Positions 46,587 to 57,318 of a stretch of DNA of 63,529 nucleotides are shown piece after piece. Made by a program: the position numbers and the translations under genes. Every line of letters starts with the position of its first letter. The stretch's first letter is position 1. This DNA is from Alkalicoccus saliphilus. GTDB lineage: Bacteria > Bacillota > Bacilli > Bacillales > Salisediminibacteriaceae. The DNA is taken from NCBI RefSeq assembly GCF_003044065.1, contig NZ_PZJJ01000020.1:1-63529 (forward strand). The letters are read 5' to 3'. Under the pieces are notes generated by a model. That model saw only the letters and a program-made list of their open reading frames with translations. It ran no database searches and was not told where the DNA came from.

Positions 46587-47237
46587 ATGAAATTTTTTAT
46601 TGATTCAGCCAACATGAATGAAATTAAGCAGGCACAGGAGCTCGGAGTACTGGACGGGGTCACGACAAATCCGTCCCTCGTAGCAAAAGAAGGAGCCGAT
46701 TTTCACGAGCGCCTTCGTGAAATCACAAGTCTTGTAAGCGGTTCGGTCAGTGCAGAAGTTATTTCCCTCGATGCGGAAGGAATGATCCGGGAAGGCAAGG
46801 AACTCGCAGCGATCGCACCGAATATTACAGTGAAAGTTCCTATGACGGTGGAAGGCCTGAAAGCTGTACGGGCGTTCAGCGAAGAAGGCATCAAAACCAA
46901 CGTCACCCTTGTTTTTTCAGCGAACCAGGCGCTTCTTGCTGCACGGGCCGGGGCTTCCTACGTTTCTCCATTTCTCGGAAGACTGGATGACATCGGCCAG
47001 AACGGGGTGGATCTGATCGGTACGATTTCAGAGATTTTTGATCTGCACGGCATCGAAACAGAAATTATTGCCGCCTCCATTCGTCATCCGCAGCATGTAA
47101 GTGAATCTGCGCTGCAGGGGGCTCATATTGCCACGCTGCCGTACAAAGTCATTGAGCAGCTGACGAAACATCCTCTTACAGACATCGGTATCGAAAAATT
47201 CCTCAGCGACTGGCAGAAAAGCCAGGCCGGAGTTTAA
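46587..47237 (+). CDS. tal: Transaldolase (short, fructose-6-phosphate aldolase subfamily)
   Basis: A 216-residue short transaldolase (B. subtilis YwjH/Tal type) of the pentose phosphate pathway. [15 protein letters not shown] at the N-terminus with [13 protein letters not shown], and Schiff-base Lys in NITVKVPMT (about 86), are present. A hairpin without T-run (46498-46543) separates it from fba, so it is likely cotranscribed. GGAGGAG upstream. Confidence 0.93.
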   Translation: MKFFIDSANMNEIKQAQELGVLDGVTTNPSLVAKEGADFHERLREITSLVSGSVSAEVISLDAEGMIREGKELAAIAPNITVKVPMTVEGLKAVRAFSEEGIKTNVTLVFSANQALLAARAGASYVSPFLGRLDDIGQNGVDLIGTISEIFDLHGIETEIIAASIRHPQHVSESALQGAHIATLPYKVIEQLTKHPLTDIGIEKFLSDWQKSQAGV

Positions 47238-47241
47238 AAGG

Positions 47242-47273
47242 AACGGCCTGCTGGAACGAGCAGGCCGTTTTTC
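47242..47273 (+). terminator. Terminator of fba-tal
   Basis: AACGGCCTGCT (47242-47252) pairs with AGCAGGCCGTT (47259-47269), followed by TTTT. Confidence 0.85.
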
Positions 47274-47324
47274 CCCCATTCACTACTCATCACGATAAAA
47301 GACAAGGCAGGAAAGGAACAATTC

Positions 47325-48611
47325 ATGGATAAATTACTTATTGAAGGCGGTCACCCGCTGGAAGGCAAAGTGACGATAAGCGGTGCTAAAAACAGTGCTG
47401 TTGCACTCATACCGGCAGCTTTAATGGCTGACACAGCAGTTACTATCGACAACCTGCCGGATATTTCCGACATTGCGGTTCTTGGAGAACTGCTCGAAGA
47501 AGCCGGGGCGGTTACAAAACGCGAAGGTGATTCCTTTACGCTTTACCCGGAGAAAATGTTTCCTATGCCGCTTCCAAACGGCCTCGTCAAAAAGCTGCGC
47601 GCTTCCTACTATATGATGGGTGCCATGCTCGGTAAATTTAACAAAGCAGTCATTGGTCTTCCGGGAGGATGCAACCTCGGACCGCGGCCGATTGATCAGC
47701 ATATTAAAGGATTCGAAGCGCTCGGAGCCAAAGTAACAAACGAGCACGGAGCTTTGTATCTTCAGGCAGAAGAGCTGCGTGGAGCACGGATTTATCTTGA
47801 CGTAGTAAGTGTCGGTGCCACAATTAATATAATGCTCGCTGCGGTCAAAGCAAAAGGCAGAACGGTCATCGAAAATGCCGCGAAGGAACCGGAAATTATC
47901 GATGTCGCTACGCTCCTTTCCAACATGGGGGCAAAAATTAAAGGGGCAGGAACGAATGTGATCCGTATCGAAGGCGTAGAGGAGCTGAAAGGCTGCCGCC
48001 ATACGATCATTCCCGACCGCATTGAAGCCGGGACGTACATGATTTTTGCCGCTGCCGCCGGCAGTTCGGTAACGATCGATAATATTATTCCCCTGCACGT
48101 GGAGTCGCTCAGCTCCAAACTCCGTGAAATGGGAGTCGGGGTGGAGGCAGGAGACGACTCGGTCCACATTGAAACGCAGGAAAAACTGGAGCCGGTGGAC
48201 ATAAAAACACTCGTCTATCCGGGGTTTGCAACTGATCTTCAGCAGCCGGTCACTGCACTGCTCACAAAAGCCGAAGGAAGCAGCATGATCACCGACACTA
48301 TTTACAACGCCCGCTTTAAGCAGGTGGATGAACTACGGAGAATGGGCGCCTCTATCAAAGTGGACGGCCGCTCCGCCCTCGTCTACGGCAGAACAGCCCT
48401 TCAGGGAGCAAAAGTCCGCGCAACGGATCTCCGCGGAGGAGCAGCGCTGGTTACAGCCGGACTGATGGCAGAAGGCGTAACAGAAATCACCGACGTGTTT
48501 CATATTGACCGTGGCTATTCCAGTCTGGAAGAAAAGCTGAAAAACCTGGGAGCTGTAATCTGGAGAGAACAGCTGACGGAAGCGGAGATACAGGAAATCC
48601 AAAATTCTTAA
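47325..48611 (+). CDS. murAB: UDP-GlcNAc 1-carboxyvinyltransferase (MurA paralogue MurAB/MurZ)
   Basis: The 428-residue EPT-fold enzyme adds enolpyruvate to UDP-GlcNAc, the first committed step of peptidoglycan synthesis. [18 protein letters not shown] opens the protein. The catalytic, fosfomycin-reactive Cys is in [15 protein letters not shown] (about 117). Position between tal and glpX is that of the second MurA paralogue of Firmicutes. Confidence 0.94.
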   Translation: MDKLLIEGGHPLEGKVTISGAKNSAVALIPAALMADTAVTIDNLPDISDIAVLGELLEEAGAVTKREGDSFTLYPEKMFPMPLPNGLVKKLRASYYMMGAMLGKFNKAVIGLPGGCNLGPRPIDQHIKGFEALGAKVTNEHGALYLQAEELRGARIYLDVVSVGATINIMLAAVKAKGRTVIENAAKEPEIIDVATLLSNMGAKIKGAGTNVIRIEGVEELKGCRHTIIPDRIEAGTYMIFAAAAGSSVTIDNIIPLHVESLSSKLREMGVGVEAGDDSVHIETQEKLEPVDIKTLVYPGFATDLQQPVTALLTKAEGSSMITDTIYNARFKQVDELRRMGASIKVDGRSALVYGRTALQGAKVRATDLRGGAALVTAGLMAEGVTEITDVFHIDRGYSSLEEKLKNLGAVIWREQLTEAEIQEIQNS

Positions 48612-48627
48612 ACCGGGGTGATCACGA

Positions 48628-49596
48628 ATGGAACGAAGCTTATCAATGGAACTTGTACGGGTAACCGAAGCAGCTGCTTTAAAATCAGCGCGCTGGATGG
48701 GGCGGGGGCAGAAGGAAGAAGCAGATGATGCCGCTACAGAAGGTATGCGCGACGTATTTGATACAATTCCAATGAAAGGCACCGTAGTGATTGGTGAAGG
48801 AGAAATGGATGAAGCTCCAATGCTTTATATCGGGGAGCGGCTCGGAAACGGCTACGGCCCCCGGGTGGACGTAGCGGTGGATCCGCTGGAAGGAACAAAC
48901 ATCGTCGCCAACGGAGAGTGGAACGCGCTTGCGGTACTCGGAGTAGCGGACAAAGGCAACCTTCTGCACGCTCCCGACATGTACATGGACAAAATCGCAG
49001 TCGGTCCGGAAGCTGTAGGCAGAATTGATCTGGATGCTCCGGTGGAAGAAAATATTCGTGCCGTAGCCGAAGCAAAAGGAAAAGACGTCGAAGACCTTGT
49101 CGTCACCATTCTGCGCCGGGAAAGACATAGAGATCTTATTGCCGCTGTCCGAGCGACAGGGGCACGGATTAAGCTTATAGGAGACGGAGACGTTGCCGGA
49201 GCTGTTAATACTGCTTTTGAAGACACCGGTGTTGATATGCTTCTCGGATCAGGAGGTGCCCCGGAAGGCGTACTGGCAGCCATCGGTCTGAAGTGTCTCG
49301 GCGGGGAAATCCAGGGACGGCTCCTGCCGCAGAACGACGAAGAAAGAGAACGGTGCGAAGGGATGGGCATCGATGATATTCACCGCGTGCTCCACATGGA
49401 AGACCTTGTTTCCGGCGATGACGCGATTTTCGCTGCGACCGGCGTAACGGACGGCGAGCTTTTGAAAGGCGTGCGCTACAAAGGGGAAACAGGCACGACC
49501 CAGTCGCTCGTTATGCGTGCCAAATCCGGAACGGTTCGATTTATTGACGGAAAACACCATCTTGATAAAAAGCCCGACCTCGTTATTCGTGACTAA
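48628..49596 (+). CDS. glpX: Fructose-1,6-bisphosphatase, class II
   Basis: A 322-residue GlpX-type phosphatase of gluconeogenesis. Metal-binding residues sit in [16 protein letters not shown] (about 55-70) and VDPLEGTN (about 85-92), plus [23 protein letters not shown] precedes the ATG. Its 16-bp distance from murAB suggests cotranscription; the pair continues towards rho as in B. subtilis. Confidence 0.95.
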   Translation: MERSLSMELVRVTEAAALKSARWMGRGQKEEADDAATEGMRDVFDTIPMKGTVVIGEGEMDEAPMLYIGERLGNGYGPRVDVAVDPLEGTNIVANGEWNALAVLGVADKGNLLHAPDMYMDKIAVGPEAVGRIDLDAPVEENIRAVAEAKGKDVEDLVVTILRRERHRDLIAAVRATGARIKLIGDGDVAGAVNTAFEDTGVDMLLGSGGAPEGVLAAIGLKCLGGEIQGRLLPQNDEERERCEGMGIDDIHRVLHMEDLVSGDDAIFAATGVTDGELLKGVRYKGETGTTQSLVMRAKSGTVRFIDGKHHLDKKPDLVIRD

Positions 49597-49612
49597 CTGC
49601 CGGAAGGAGTAA

Positions 49613-49650
49613 GCTGCCCCCGGAATCAAAGAAGGCGGGCAGGTTTTTCC
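49613..49650 (+). terminator. Terminator between glpX and rho
   Basis: CTGCCC (49614-49619) pairs with GGGCAG (49636-49641) across a 16-nt loop, then GTTTTT. Moderate strength. Confidence 0.55.
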
Positions 49651-49820
49651 TTCCTCTTCCATTGTCAGTCCTCCGAAAATATGCTTAGATAGACAAAGCT
49701 GATTTGATACTGAACGCAGGTTCAGCACCCCCGGATTTCTTCCAGAAACATTATTCACGTATTCCCACATGCCCGGCGGAGCATCCGCTGCTGAAACTTA
49801 GAAAAGGTCTGGTGACATAT

Positions 49821-51110
49821 ATGGCAGTAACATTGAAAGAAATGGAGCATATGAAGCTCAAAGAACTTTACGATCTGGCAAAGGAGCATAAAGTATCCTA
49901 CTACAGCCAGCTCACCAAAAAAGAACTTATTTTTGCGATTTTCAAAAAACAGGCAGAAAATGAAGACTTAATGTTTATGGAAGGTATCCTGGAAATAATT
50001 CAATCGGAAGGTTTCGGATTTCTCCGGTCCAACACGTACAAGCCGAGTCCGCAGGATATTTACATATCTGCGTCCCAAATCCGCCGCTTTAAACTCCGTA
50101 ACGGGGACCGGGTATCCGGGAAAGTACGAAAACCAAAAGAAAACGAGCGGTACTATGGCCTGCTGCAGGTAGCTGCCGTGAACGGCGAAGACCCGGAAAA
50201 AGCGAGTGAACGGCCGCATTTCCCGCAGCTCACACCTCTGTACCCGGAAAAGAAAATGACGCTCGAGCATCAGCCGAACATGGTCGCTTCCCGCGTGCTT
50301 GATATGATTGCACCGGTCGGCTACGGTCAGCGCGGTCTGATCGTCGCTCCACCAAAAGCAGGAAAAACGCTTTTGATGAAAGAAGTTGCGAACAGTATCG
50401 CTGCCAACCACCCAGACATGGAAATCATCGTGCTGCTTATTGATGAGCGTCCGGAGGAAGTAACGGATATGGAGCGTTCCATTAAAGGGGAAGTCGTCAG
50501 CTCCACCTTTGACGAAGTACCGGAGAATCATATTAAAGTGGCGGAGCTTGTGCTCGACCGGGCGATGCGCCTTGTCGAATCGAAAAAGGACGTTGTCATT
50601 CTGATGGACAGCATCACCCGGCTTGCCCGGGCGTATAACCTCGTCATCCCACCGAGCGGACGGACGCTTTCCGGAGGGATTGATCCGGCGAGTTTCCACC
50701 GGCCGAAGCGCTTCTTCGGAGCGGCGCGTAATATCGAAGAAGGTGGAAGTCTCACCATTCTCGCCACCGCACTTGTAGAAACCGGTTCCCGGATGGACGA
50801 TGTCATTTACGAAGAATTTAAAGGAACAGGCAATATGGAGCTGCATCTTGACCGGAAACTTGCAGAGCGCCGGATTTACCCGGCGATTGATATCCGCCGG
50901 TCCAGTACGCGCCGGGAAGAGCTGCTGCTGCCGAAAAAGCAGATCGAAGACCTGTGGGCGATCCGCCGTACCCTCAACGACCAGCCGGACTATATGGAAC
51001 GCTTCCTGAAAAAAGTAAAAGAAACAAAAACAAATGAAGAATTTTTTGCCTCATTCGAACGTGGGAAGCAGAGCCGCGGCACTCGCAGCCAGTCTTCCGG
51101 TAATTCCTGA
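49821..51110 (+). CDS. rho: Transcription termination factor Rho
   Basis: A 429-residue hexameric RNA helicase. N-terminal Rho_N helices, a cold-shock-like RNA-binding domain ([21 protein letters not shown], about 60-80), Walker A region [13 protein letters not shown] (about 173-185), Walker B VILMDS (about 259) and the R-loop follow. Length matches B. subtilis Rho (about 427). ATG at 49821 has GGTGA five bases upstream; an upstream in-frame extension is not supported. Confidence 0.95.
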   Translation: MAVTLKEMEHMKLKELYDLAKEHKVSYYSQLTKKELIFAIFKKQAENEDLMFMEGILEIIQSEGFGFLRSNTYKPSPQDIYISASQIRRFKLRNGDRVSGKVRKPKENERYYGLLQVAAVNGEDPEKASERPHFPQLTPLYPEKKMTLEHQPNMVASRVLDMIAPVGYGQRGLIVAPPKAGKTLLMKEVANSIAANHPDMEIIVLLIDERPEEVTDMERSIKGEVVSSTFDEVPENHIKVAELVLDRAMRLVESKKDVVILMDSITRLARAYNLVIPPSGRTLSGGIDPASFHRPKRFFGAARNIEEGGSLTILATALVETGSRMDDVIYEEFKGTGNMELHLDRKLAERRIYPAIDIRRSSTRREELLLPKKQIEDLWAIRRTLNDQPDYMERFLKKVKETKTNEEFFASFERGKQSRGTRSQSSGNS

Positions 51111-51125
51111 TGTTATAATCTTTTA

Positions 51126-51154
51126 TTGCATTCTCCTTCCCGCCTTGTTATACT
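51126..51154 (+). promoter_or_regulatory. Promoter of rpmE2
   Basis: TTGCAT, exactly 17 bp, TATACT. No Zur-box palindrome (TCGTAAT type) is seen between it and the start codon. Confidence 0.6.
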
Positions 51155-51229
51155 TTTTTTATGTGTGAAAGAGTTCAACACAGACTTACTCTGTTTCGAA
51201 AGATTCAGGGCGGAAGGAGCTGAAAAGAC

Positions 51230-51472
51230 ATGAAACAAGGAATTCATCCAGAATACCGCAAAGTCGTATTCAAGGATTCAAGTACCGGCTTTATGTTCTT
51301 GACTGGTTCTACATCGTCTACGGAGCAAACTGTAGAGTGGGAAGACGGCAACACTTACCCTCTTATTACAGTGGAAGTATCTTCTGATTCTCACCCGTTC
51401 TACACAGGTAAGCAGAAGTTTGCTGACGCCGGCGGACGTGTCGACCGTTTCAAGAAAAAATACGGTATGTAA
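51230..51472 (+). CDS. rpmE2: Ribosomal protein L31 type B
   Basis: An 80-residue L31 of the zinc-free type: no CxxC motif, and the family pattern [24 protein letters not shown] at the N-terminus with [11 protein letters not shown] near the end. Type-B L31 replaces the zinc form during zinc shortage in B. subtilis (YtiA). Here it occupies the rho-tdk position, where B. subtilis has the type-A gene. GGAAGGAG precedes the ATG. Confidence 0.95.
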   Translation: MKQGIHPEYRKVVFKDSSTGFMFLTGSTSSTEQTVEWEDGNTYPLITVEVSSDSHPFYTGKQKFADAGGRVDRFKKKYGM

Positions 51473-51482
51473 TGTGCAGACG

Positions 51483-51513
51483 AAACAGGCAGAAAATTTT
51501 CTGCCTGTTTTTT
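51483..51513 (+). terminator. Terminator of rpmE2
   Basis: AAACAGGCAGAAAA pairs with TTTTCTGCCTGTTT, followed by TTT. Confidence 0.9.
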
Positions 51514-51605
51514 GTGACTAAATACGCTTGTTCTCTACGTTAATTGCGCGTAGGATTACATATACATGATCAGGAAAAAAATTATCGGAACAGGAGCGTC
51601 GCCTC

Positions 51606-52232
51606 ATGCACCTTAATCAGAAAGAAGGCTGGATCGAAGTCGTCTGCGGGAGCATGTTCTCCGGAAAATCGGAAGAACTTATCCGCCGCGTCCGCCGGGC
51701 CAGCTTCGGCCGCCAGAAAATCCAGGTTTTTAAACCTCAGCTTGATAACCGCTACAGTGAAAAAGAAGTTGTGTCGCATAACGGAGCGACCGTGTACGCT
51801 TATCCCGCGACGGATGCAGAAGATATTTACACGCTGCTCGAAAAAGATACGGAAGTCGTTGCTGTTGATGAGATTCAATTTTTTGACCCGAAGATTGTCG
51901 ATGTCGTCCAGACACTCGCAGACGATAAAATCCGGGTCATCTGTGCCGGTCTGGATCAGGACTTCCGCGGGGAGCCTTTCGGCTGTGTGCCGGTGCTCCT
52001 GACACTCGCAGAGTCCGTGACGAAGCTGCAGGCTATCTGTCTTTCCTGCGGGGCTCCTGCAAGCCGCACGCAGCGCCTGATCGACGGGAAACCGGCTTCC
52101 TATGATGACCCGATCATTCTCGTCGGAGCTTCCGAATCGTACGAACCACGGTGCCGGCACTGCCACGAAGTACCCGGACGCCCGAAAACCACCCACGTCC
52201 CGGCCGTCAACCTCGCCCGGGAAAACAACTGA
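51606..52232 (+). CDS. tdk: Thymidine kinase
   Basis: A 208-residue type II thymidine kinase for the salvage of thymidine. P-loop [15 protein letters not shown] (about 14-28), DEIQFF (catalytic Glu, about 90), and zinc Cys pairs CLSCG (about 147) and CRHCH (about 185) are complete. AGGAG lies upstream of the ATG. A strong terminator follows, ending the conserved block. Confidence 0.96.
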   Translation: MHLNQKEGWIEVVCGSMFSGKSEELIRRVRRASFGRQKIQVFKPQLDNRYSEKEVVSHNGATVYAYPATDAEDIYTLLEKDTEVVAVDEIQFFDPKIVDVVQTLADDKIRVICAGLDQDFRGEPFGCVPVLLTLAESVTKLQAICLSCGAPASRTQRLIDGKPASYDDPIILVGASESYEPRCRHCHEVPGRPKTTHVPAVNLARENN

Positions 52233-52244
52233 TCCGTACCGAAG

Positions 52245-52277
52245 AAAAAACCTGTCAGTTGGCCTGACAGGTTTTTT
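52245..52277 (+). terminator. Terminator of tdk
   Basis: CCTGTCAG (52251-52258) pairs with CTGACAGG (52264-52271), flanked by A6 and T6. Confidence 0.9.
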
Positions 52278-52344
52278 CTGTGAAGCAGAACTTTATTTTG
52301 TGGTCTGTCCTGAAAATAGAAATTTACTTTGGTTTCTGTAAAAG

Positions 52345-52805
52345 ACCGCCTTCGTTTCCATGGGGAAGCTTTCCGGGCGGGACGGTCTCAGCTAATCCCT
52401 TTCTCCCTGTGGTCGGAAGGGATGAATCTTCAGCTCGTTCAAATTTGCCCCACGTCCTCTTCAGTTTGCGTGAATATGCAGAGCAGCATCTTTTTTCAAA
52501 TTAATAAATTCCCTTTGGAGTATCGATGTTCATTTACAAAACAGCTGTCTACGGAATCAAAAAGATTATTTCAAGTTTCCTTTCTGAAGCGGAAGGCGGG
52601 GACTCCGACGGGAATGAGCGAAGTCGGAAGATCCTTTCTGAAGAAGCTCAACTTCGGCAGAAACAGCTGAAGACGAGACCCGCGGAAAGCCTCCGCCGGC
52701 AAGCGTAAGAAAGCCGGTACGAACATAAAGGTAAGGGTTTTACCGGACTAATACTTCTGAAAGCTGCAGTTTCGTTTTAGAAGCGTCCACCGGCAGGCGA
52801 AGCAG
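52345..52805. repeat. Intergenic GC-rich repeat cluster (Bacillaceae-type dispersed repeat)
   Basis: A 550-bp gene-free stretch contains three related segments: an inverted one near 52350-52410 (CCGGGCGGGACGGTCTC) and direct ones at 52676-52707 (GAGACCCGCGGAAAGCCTCC) and 52778-52803 (GAAGCGTCCACCGGCAGGCG). AAGCGGAAGGCGGGGACTCC at 52587 also belongs. They resemble the GC-rich 'GCGGAGACTCC...CCCGCGGAAAGCGTCCGCC' repeats I recall scattered in Bacillaceae intergenic DNA. A 60-codon frame through it is not convincing. Confidence 0.5.
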
Positions 52806-52832
52806 ACATATCTTCTTACAGAACCCCACTGC

Positions 52833-54161
52833 TTACAAACTGCGTGAATGACGCTGTACCGGGTCCCACGTGGAATTGTACGGAGGGGCGTAGCTGATAT
52901 CAAGATCCTGGATTTCATCGACTGTCATACGGTTAAACAGCATGACGGAAGATGTATCGATCCGCTTGTCCACCCCGTGGACACCGGCTGCCTGCACCCC
53001 GAGCAGGCGGTCATTTTTATTGTCCTTCAAAAGCTGGAGTGTCATCGGTTCCACTCCCGGATAGTAGCCGGCAAAAGCAAGCGGCTCAAACGTTTTGCAG
53101 CTGAAGTCAAAGCCGAGGCTTTTTGCTTCCTTAATGCCGATTCCCGTCCGTCCGGCTGTGATATCAAAAAACTTCAGAATAGCCGTCCCGAGCATACCCT
53201 GAAATGTTTTCTTGTCTCCTGTGATATTTGCTCCGGCAATGCGCCCCTGCTTATTGGCATGCGTCCCGAGCGGCACGTAATCGTCCTGCTCCTTAATCCG
53301 GTGATACTGTGTCGCGCAGTCTCCGGCAGCGTAAATGTTCGGGACGTTCGTACGCATATACGGATCGACAATGACCGCTCCGGAAGCGTGGGTGTAGATA
53401 CCGGTGTCCTCCAGAAAATCCGTGTTCGGACTGATGCCGATGGCAACGAGCACTCCGTCTGTTTCATAGGAATATTTGTTTGTTTCCACGCTTTTTACCC
53501 GGCCGTGCTCATCACCGGTAAAGCCGGCCACGTCCTCATTCAAACAGAGTTCAACGCCGTGCTTTTCCGCTTCCTTACGGAGAACCTCGCTGACCGGTTC
53601 GTCGAAGTTGCTCCCGAGTTTGTCATTGCGGTTAATGATACGCACTTTTTTACCGATTTCCACAAGGTTCTCGGCAACTTCCAGACCGATGTATCCTGCT
53701 CCGATAATGGTAATATGCTCCTTGTCCTTGAAGTCTTCCATAATATTTTCTGTATCAGGAATCGTCTTCATCGTATGAATACCTTCAAGGTCCGCACCGT
53801 CCACCGGAATGACGTTTGGACTTCCGCCGCTGGCCACGAGAAGCGTATCGTACGATAAAGAAAATGCTTCCCCCGTATCCAGGTTTTTACCTCTCACGAT
53901 CTGGTTTTCAGCATCGACGTCTGTTACTTCATGAGAAACCTTTGCATCGATGCCTTTTTTACGAAAATAGGAAACAGGCCGTGCAATCAGATCGTCGCTT
54001 TTTTCTACAAGCCCTCCCATATAATATGGCAGGCCGCACTGGGCATAAGAATACACCGGACCGCGCTCAAGTACCGTAATTTCCGCATTTTCCGCTTTAT
54101 GAACTATCTGCATCGCGGCACTCATGCCGGCTGCATCTCCTCCAATAATGACAACTTTCAT
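52833..54161 (-). CDS. cdr: CoA-disulfide reductase
   Basis: A 442-residue FAD/NAD(P)-dependent enzyme. FAD motif VVIIGGDAAGMSAAMQ opens the protein. The single active-site Cys is in YSYAQCGLPYYMGG (about 42), which distinguishes CoA-disulfide reductase and NADH oxidase from CxxxxC disulfide reductases. NAD motif ITIIGAGYIGLEVAENL (about 151). It keeps coenzyme A reduced, or lowers O2. ATG at 54161 starts at MKVVIIGG; the longer frame start has no support. Promoter at 54282-54310. Confidence 0.88.
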   Translation of the reverse strand: MKVVIIGGDAAGMSAAMQIVHKAENAEITVLERGPVYSYAQCGLPYYMGGLVEKSDDLIARPVSYFRKKGIDAKVSHEVTDVDAENQIVRGKNLDTGEAFSLSYDTLLVASGGSPNVIPVDGADLEGIHTMKTIPDTENIMEDFKDKEHITIIGAGYIGLEVAENLVEIGKKVRIINRNDKLGSNFDEPVSEVLRKEAEKHGVELCLNEDVAGFTGDEHGRVKSVETNKYSYETDGVLVAIGISPNTDFLEDTGIYTHASGAVIVDPYMRTNVPNIYAAGDCATQYHRIKEQDDYVPLGTHANKQGRIAGANITGDKKTFQGMLGTAILKFFDITAGRTGIGIKEAKSLGFDFSCKTFEPLAFAGYYPGVEPMTLQLLKDNKNDRLLGVQAAGVHGVDKRIDTSSVMLFNRMTVDEIQDLDISYAPPYNSTWDPVQRHSRSL

Positions 54162-54281
54162 CCTGTATCGGCTCCCTTCTGTATCTATGTTTCTAATACC
54201 CCCACCCCTTCCGAAGGTAAACATATGGAAGGAACTACAGGAAAAACTTTTCCGGGAGATTTTTCAGTCGTTCCGGCAGAA

Positions 54282-54310
54282 GTTATAAGAAAATGTGAAC
54301 AGATCAGCAA
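54282..54310 (-). promoter_or_regulatory. Promoter of the CoA-disulfide reductase gene
   Basis: On the minus strand TTGCTG (54310-54305), 17 bp, TATAAC (54287-54282). Confidence 0.5.
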
Positions 54311-54328
54311 AGCGTCAGAAGTCCAGAT

Positions 54329-55165
54329 TTACAGTTCGGTCCGCAGGTCCCACAGCTCGGGGAAAAAATGGTGGTCGAGCACTTTTTTCAAATAGTTCAC
54401 ACCGGACGAACCACCGGTGCCTTTTTTAAAGCCGATGATCCTCTCTACGGTTTTCATATGACGGAAACGCCACTGCTGGAAGGAATCTTCGATATCTACG
54501 AGCTTTTCTGCGAGCTGATACAGCTCCCAGTAGCGGTCGACGTTCTGATAAACAGTCATCCACGCTTTTTTCACGGCCTCGTTTTCTTCATACAGCCTGG
54601 AAAAGTCCCGGTCGGCTAGTTCCTCCGGAATATCAAAACCGGCTTTTCGAAGCGCCTGGATAGCCACGTCATACAGGCCGGGGGCGTGGTACGCTTTTTC
54701 CAGCTGTGCGTGCAGTTCCGGATCTTTTTCATAAATCTTCAGTATGTGGCCCGTTTTGTAGCCGAGCGCAAATTCAATCATCCGGTACTGATAGGACTGG
54801 AATCCGGAAGCCTGGCCGAGCGCATCGCGGAATTCTATGTATTCCGCCGGGGTGAGTGTGGACAATACGTCCCATCCTTGAATGATCTGCTCCTGAATTC
54901 TCGTCACGCGTGCGAGCTTTTTAAACGAGGCGGGAAGGTCGTCCGCCTGGATGGCTGCGATCGCAGCATCTGTTTCATGCAGGACGAGCTTCATCCACAG
55001 CTCGCTGACCTGGTGGATAATAATAAAAAGCATTTCATCATGATGACCGGACAGACGTTCCTGGCTGGAAAGCAGCGTATCCAGATGCAGGTATTCGCCG
55101 TACGTCATGTTGTTTTTAAAGTCGGTATGAATCCCTTTTTCAGAAGACGGGCTGGTATATTTCAT
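54329..55165 (-). CDS. kynA: Tryptophan 2,3-dioxygenase
   Basis: A 278-residue heme dioxygenase opening the indole ring of tryptophan to N-formylkynurenine. [36 protein letters not shown] (about 42-61), [12 protein letters not shown] (substrate-contact Arg) and the C-terminal [21 protein letters not shown] (heme His) are typical. Third gene of kynU-kynB-kynA, 2 bp after kynB. Confidence 0.95.
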   Translation of the reverse strand: MKYTSPSSEKGIHTDFKNNMTYGEYLHLDTLLSSQERLSGHHDEMLFIIIHQVSELWMKLVLHETDAAIAAIQADDLPASFKKLARVTRIQEQIIQGWDVLSTLTPAEYIEFRDALGQASGFQSYQYRMIEFALGYKTGHILKIYEKDPELHAQLEKAYHAPGLYDVAIQALRKAGFDIPEELADRDFSRLYEENEAVKKAWMTVYQNVDRYWELYQLAEKLVDIEDSFQQWRFRHMKTVERIIGFKKGTGGSSGVNYLKKVLDHHFFPELWDLRTEL

Positions 55166-55167
55166 AA

Positions 55168-55827
55168 TCAGTCTCCTTTCTCATTTGGAAGCGGACGGAC
55201 GACCGCGCGCACCGGGCTGCCGTCTGCACCCTGAAGCGGAAGGGGGAGGGCAATCAGCTCATAGTCCCCGTCCGGCAGATCGTCGAGCATGAGATTCTCC
55301 AGAACAGCTGTGCCGGTCTCGAATAACGTATGGTGGGCCTGGACTTCGCGGCTGTCGAGCGGATCGATCGACGGAACATCGACACCGAGCAGTTTGAGGC
55401 CGAGCTCTGCTAAAAATAAAGCGCCATCCTCCGTCAGCGCCGGAACAGCTTCCGGGAAGCGCTCCGGCCGGTTCGGGACGGACGTTTTAAGAAGCAGTCG
55501 TGCTGTACCGTCCAGATCAAGCGTCCGGAACAGTTTTTCGTCCAGAACGGAAGCGTTGGAAACGTCCACGATGCGTGCCAACCCGAGAAAGGCATGCAGA
55601 TCGAGATCCAGTATGCCTGCGCCGCGGTCATTCACGTGAAAAGGCGCGTCGGCGTGCGTTCCGGAATGAAGGCTTGTCGTCATGCGGCCGATATTGACGG
55701 AGCCGGTTTCCTCTTTTGTTAAAGCGGTCTCGTAGGAGAACGGTGTGTCGCCGGGCCAGTGGGCGGTTTTTTCGTTAAGCGGCTGGGAAATGTCGATCCA
55801 CGGCCGGCTTTCATCACAGACATTCAC
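55168..55827 (-). CDS. kynB: Kynurenine formamidase (arylformamidase)
   Basis: A 219-residue cyclase-fold metal hydrolase that removes formate from N-formylkynurenine. The [12 protein letters not shown] metal-binding motif (about 54-65) is present. It overlaps kynU by 4 bp and lies 2 bp before kynA, so translation is coupled. Confidence 0.94.
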   Translation of the reverse strand: MNVCDESRPWIDISQPLNEKTAHWPGDTPFSYETALTKEETGSVNIGRMTTSLHSGTHADAPFHVNDRGAGILDLDLHAFLGLARIVDVSNASVLDEKLFRTLDLDGTARLLLKTSVPNRPERFPEAVPALTEDGALFLAELGLKLLGVDVPSIDPLDSREVQAHHTLFETGTAVLENLMLDDLPDGDYELIALPLPLQGADGSPVRAVVRPLPNEKGD

Positions 55828-57101
55828 GCGACAACCCCCCGTTCATTTTTAAACTTTTTGTACGTCTCCTTCTCCATAATATCTTTCAATGCCTGAACAC
55901 AGTCCCATACTTCGGTGAACGTATTGTATAAAGCGACGGGTGCCAGACGGATCCCTTTCGGTGAACGGAAATCAGGAACGATTCCGGCTTCCTTCAGCGC
56001 CCGGCAGATGCGTGCGGCCTCCGGATGTTCCAGATAAATGTGCCCGCCCCGGCGCTCATCCTCCAGCGGGTTCCGGATGTGAAAACCATAGGAATGAAGC
56101 TCCTGATCAACAAGCTCCATGAGAAATCGTGTGAGCTTAAGGGATTTACGGCGGATATTTTCAATGCCTGCCTCTTCAAATATAGGAAGCGAGCCGAGAA
56201 GCGGGGCCGTACTCAGCACGTGCGGCGTTCCGATCTGAAAGGCGCCGGCGTCCTCTGCCGGTGTGAGGGTATGTTTCATATCAAACTGGCGGTCTTTATG
56301 GGAACTGAACCAGCCGGCAAGTCCCGGTTCTGCCCCGAAATGTTTTTCGTTGACGTAAAGAGCTCCGACGCCTCCCGGGCCGCTGTTTAAATGCTTATAC
56401 GTACACCAGAAAGCAAAATCGACGCCCCAGTCGCTGAGTTCGTGGGGGAGAGAGCCGATAGAATGACAGAGGTCGAAGCCGATTACGATGCCGCGCTTGT
56501 GAGCTTCTTTTGTCAGCCGTTTTATATCGAGAAGCTGGCAGCTGCGGTACAAAACACTCGGCAGCACAATCAGAGCCACCTCGTCTGTCATCGCTTCGAT
56601 AATTTTTTCTTCATCGATTGTGTGGCCGTCGCTGCTTTTTACTTGAACGAGATGCTCATCCGGATCCAGTCCTTTCAAACGGATCTGGCTTTTCAATGCA
56701 TAAATGTCGCTTGGAAAGGTGAGGGAGTCTGCAAGAATTTTTGTTTTCCTGCCGGAAGGTTTATAAAAGGTGCCCGCAAGCTGGTGGAGATTAACGGTTG
56801 TAGAACCGGTAACAACAACTTCCTCCGGACGGGCGCCGAGAAGCGGAGCCATCTGCGTCCCGAGTTTTTCAGATAAGTAAAACCACGGATGCTCCCCGCC
56901 GGTCCATCCGCCGATGCCTTCCTGTTTCCACATGGCGAGCAGATCGAGCGCTGCCTGCTCTGCCCGTTTTGACAGAAGTCCGAGGGAATTGCCGTCAAAA
57001 TAAATGCTGTTTTCCTGCACATAAAATTCACGGCGGAAGGAGGCAAGAGAATCCTCCATATCAAGTTTCTGCGCGTACTCTCTGGAATGTGTGATCGTCA
57101 T
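55824..57101 (-). CDS. kynU: Kynureninase
   Basis: A 425-residue PLP enzyme splitting kynurenine to anthranilate and alanine. [14 protein letters not shown] (about 95), [24 protein letters not shown] and the Schiff-base Lys in [11 protein letters not shown] (about 234) are present. First gene of the operon, so the anthranilate may be recycled to tryptophan or exported; no anthranilate-degrading genes are in view. Confidence 0.95.
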   Translation of the reverse strand: MTITHSREYAQKLDMEDSLASFRREFYVQENSIYFDGNSLGLLSKRAEQAALDLLAMWKQEGIGGWTGGEHPWFYLSEKLGTQMAPLLGARPEEVVVTGSTTVNLHQLAGTFYKPSGRKTKILADSLTFPSDIYALKSQIRLKGLDPDEHLVQVKSSDGHTIDEEKIIEAMTDEVALIVLPSVLYRSCQLLDIKRLTKEAHKRGIVIGFDLCHSIGSLPHELSDWGVDFAFWCTYKHLNSGPGGVGALYVNEKHFGAEPGLAGWFSSHKDRQFDMKHTLTPAEDAGAFQIGTPHVLSTAPLLGSLPIFEEAGIENIRRKSLKLTRFLMELVDQELHSYGFHIRNPLEDERRGGHIYLEHPEAARICRALKEAGIVPDFRSPKGIRLAPVALYNTFTEVWDCVQALKDIMEKETYKKFKNERGVVA

Positions 57102-57133
57102 TCACCTGCTTTCCTAAAAGTCTATTCAGCTGC

Positions 57134-57175
57134 ATTGTATCCTTACGGTGACGAATAGTCAATGACACGATGTCA
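57134..57175 (-). promoter_or_regulatory. kynUBA promoter with two tandem operator-like palindromes
   Basis: On the minus strand TTGACT (57162-57157), 17 bp, TACAAT (57139-57134) is a near-consensus promoter. TGACACGATGTCA (57163-57175) and TGACGAATAGTCA (57149-57161) are palindromic and 14 bp apart, the second covering the -35. A TetR-family gene is divergent and is the likely repressor. Confidence 0.65.
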
Positions 57176-57318
57176 ATTTCAGAAAAAGGGCGTATTGCAG
57201 GAGCTGAAATTACGTGTAGAATGGGAAATAGATTAAGACAAAACTGTGTGATTGTTTATTATAAACAGGAAAGAATCCGCGGCCGAACGGAAGCAGAATC
57301 GAAAAAAGAGGTGTACGT

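Noticed and set aside
51160-51229. Zur box before rpmE2
   Set aside because: No TCGTAAT-N-ATTACGA-like palindrome found on inspection.
52526-52708. 60-codon frame in the tdk-cdr gap
   Set aside because: It runs through the GC-rich repeat segments and lacks a convincing ribosome site.
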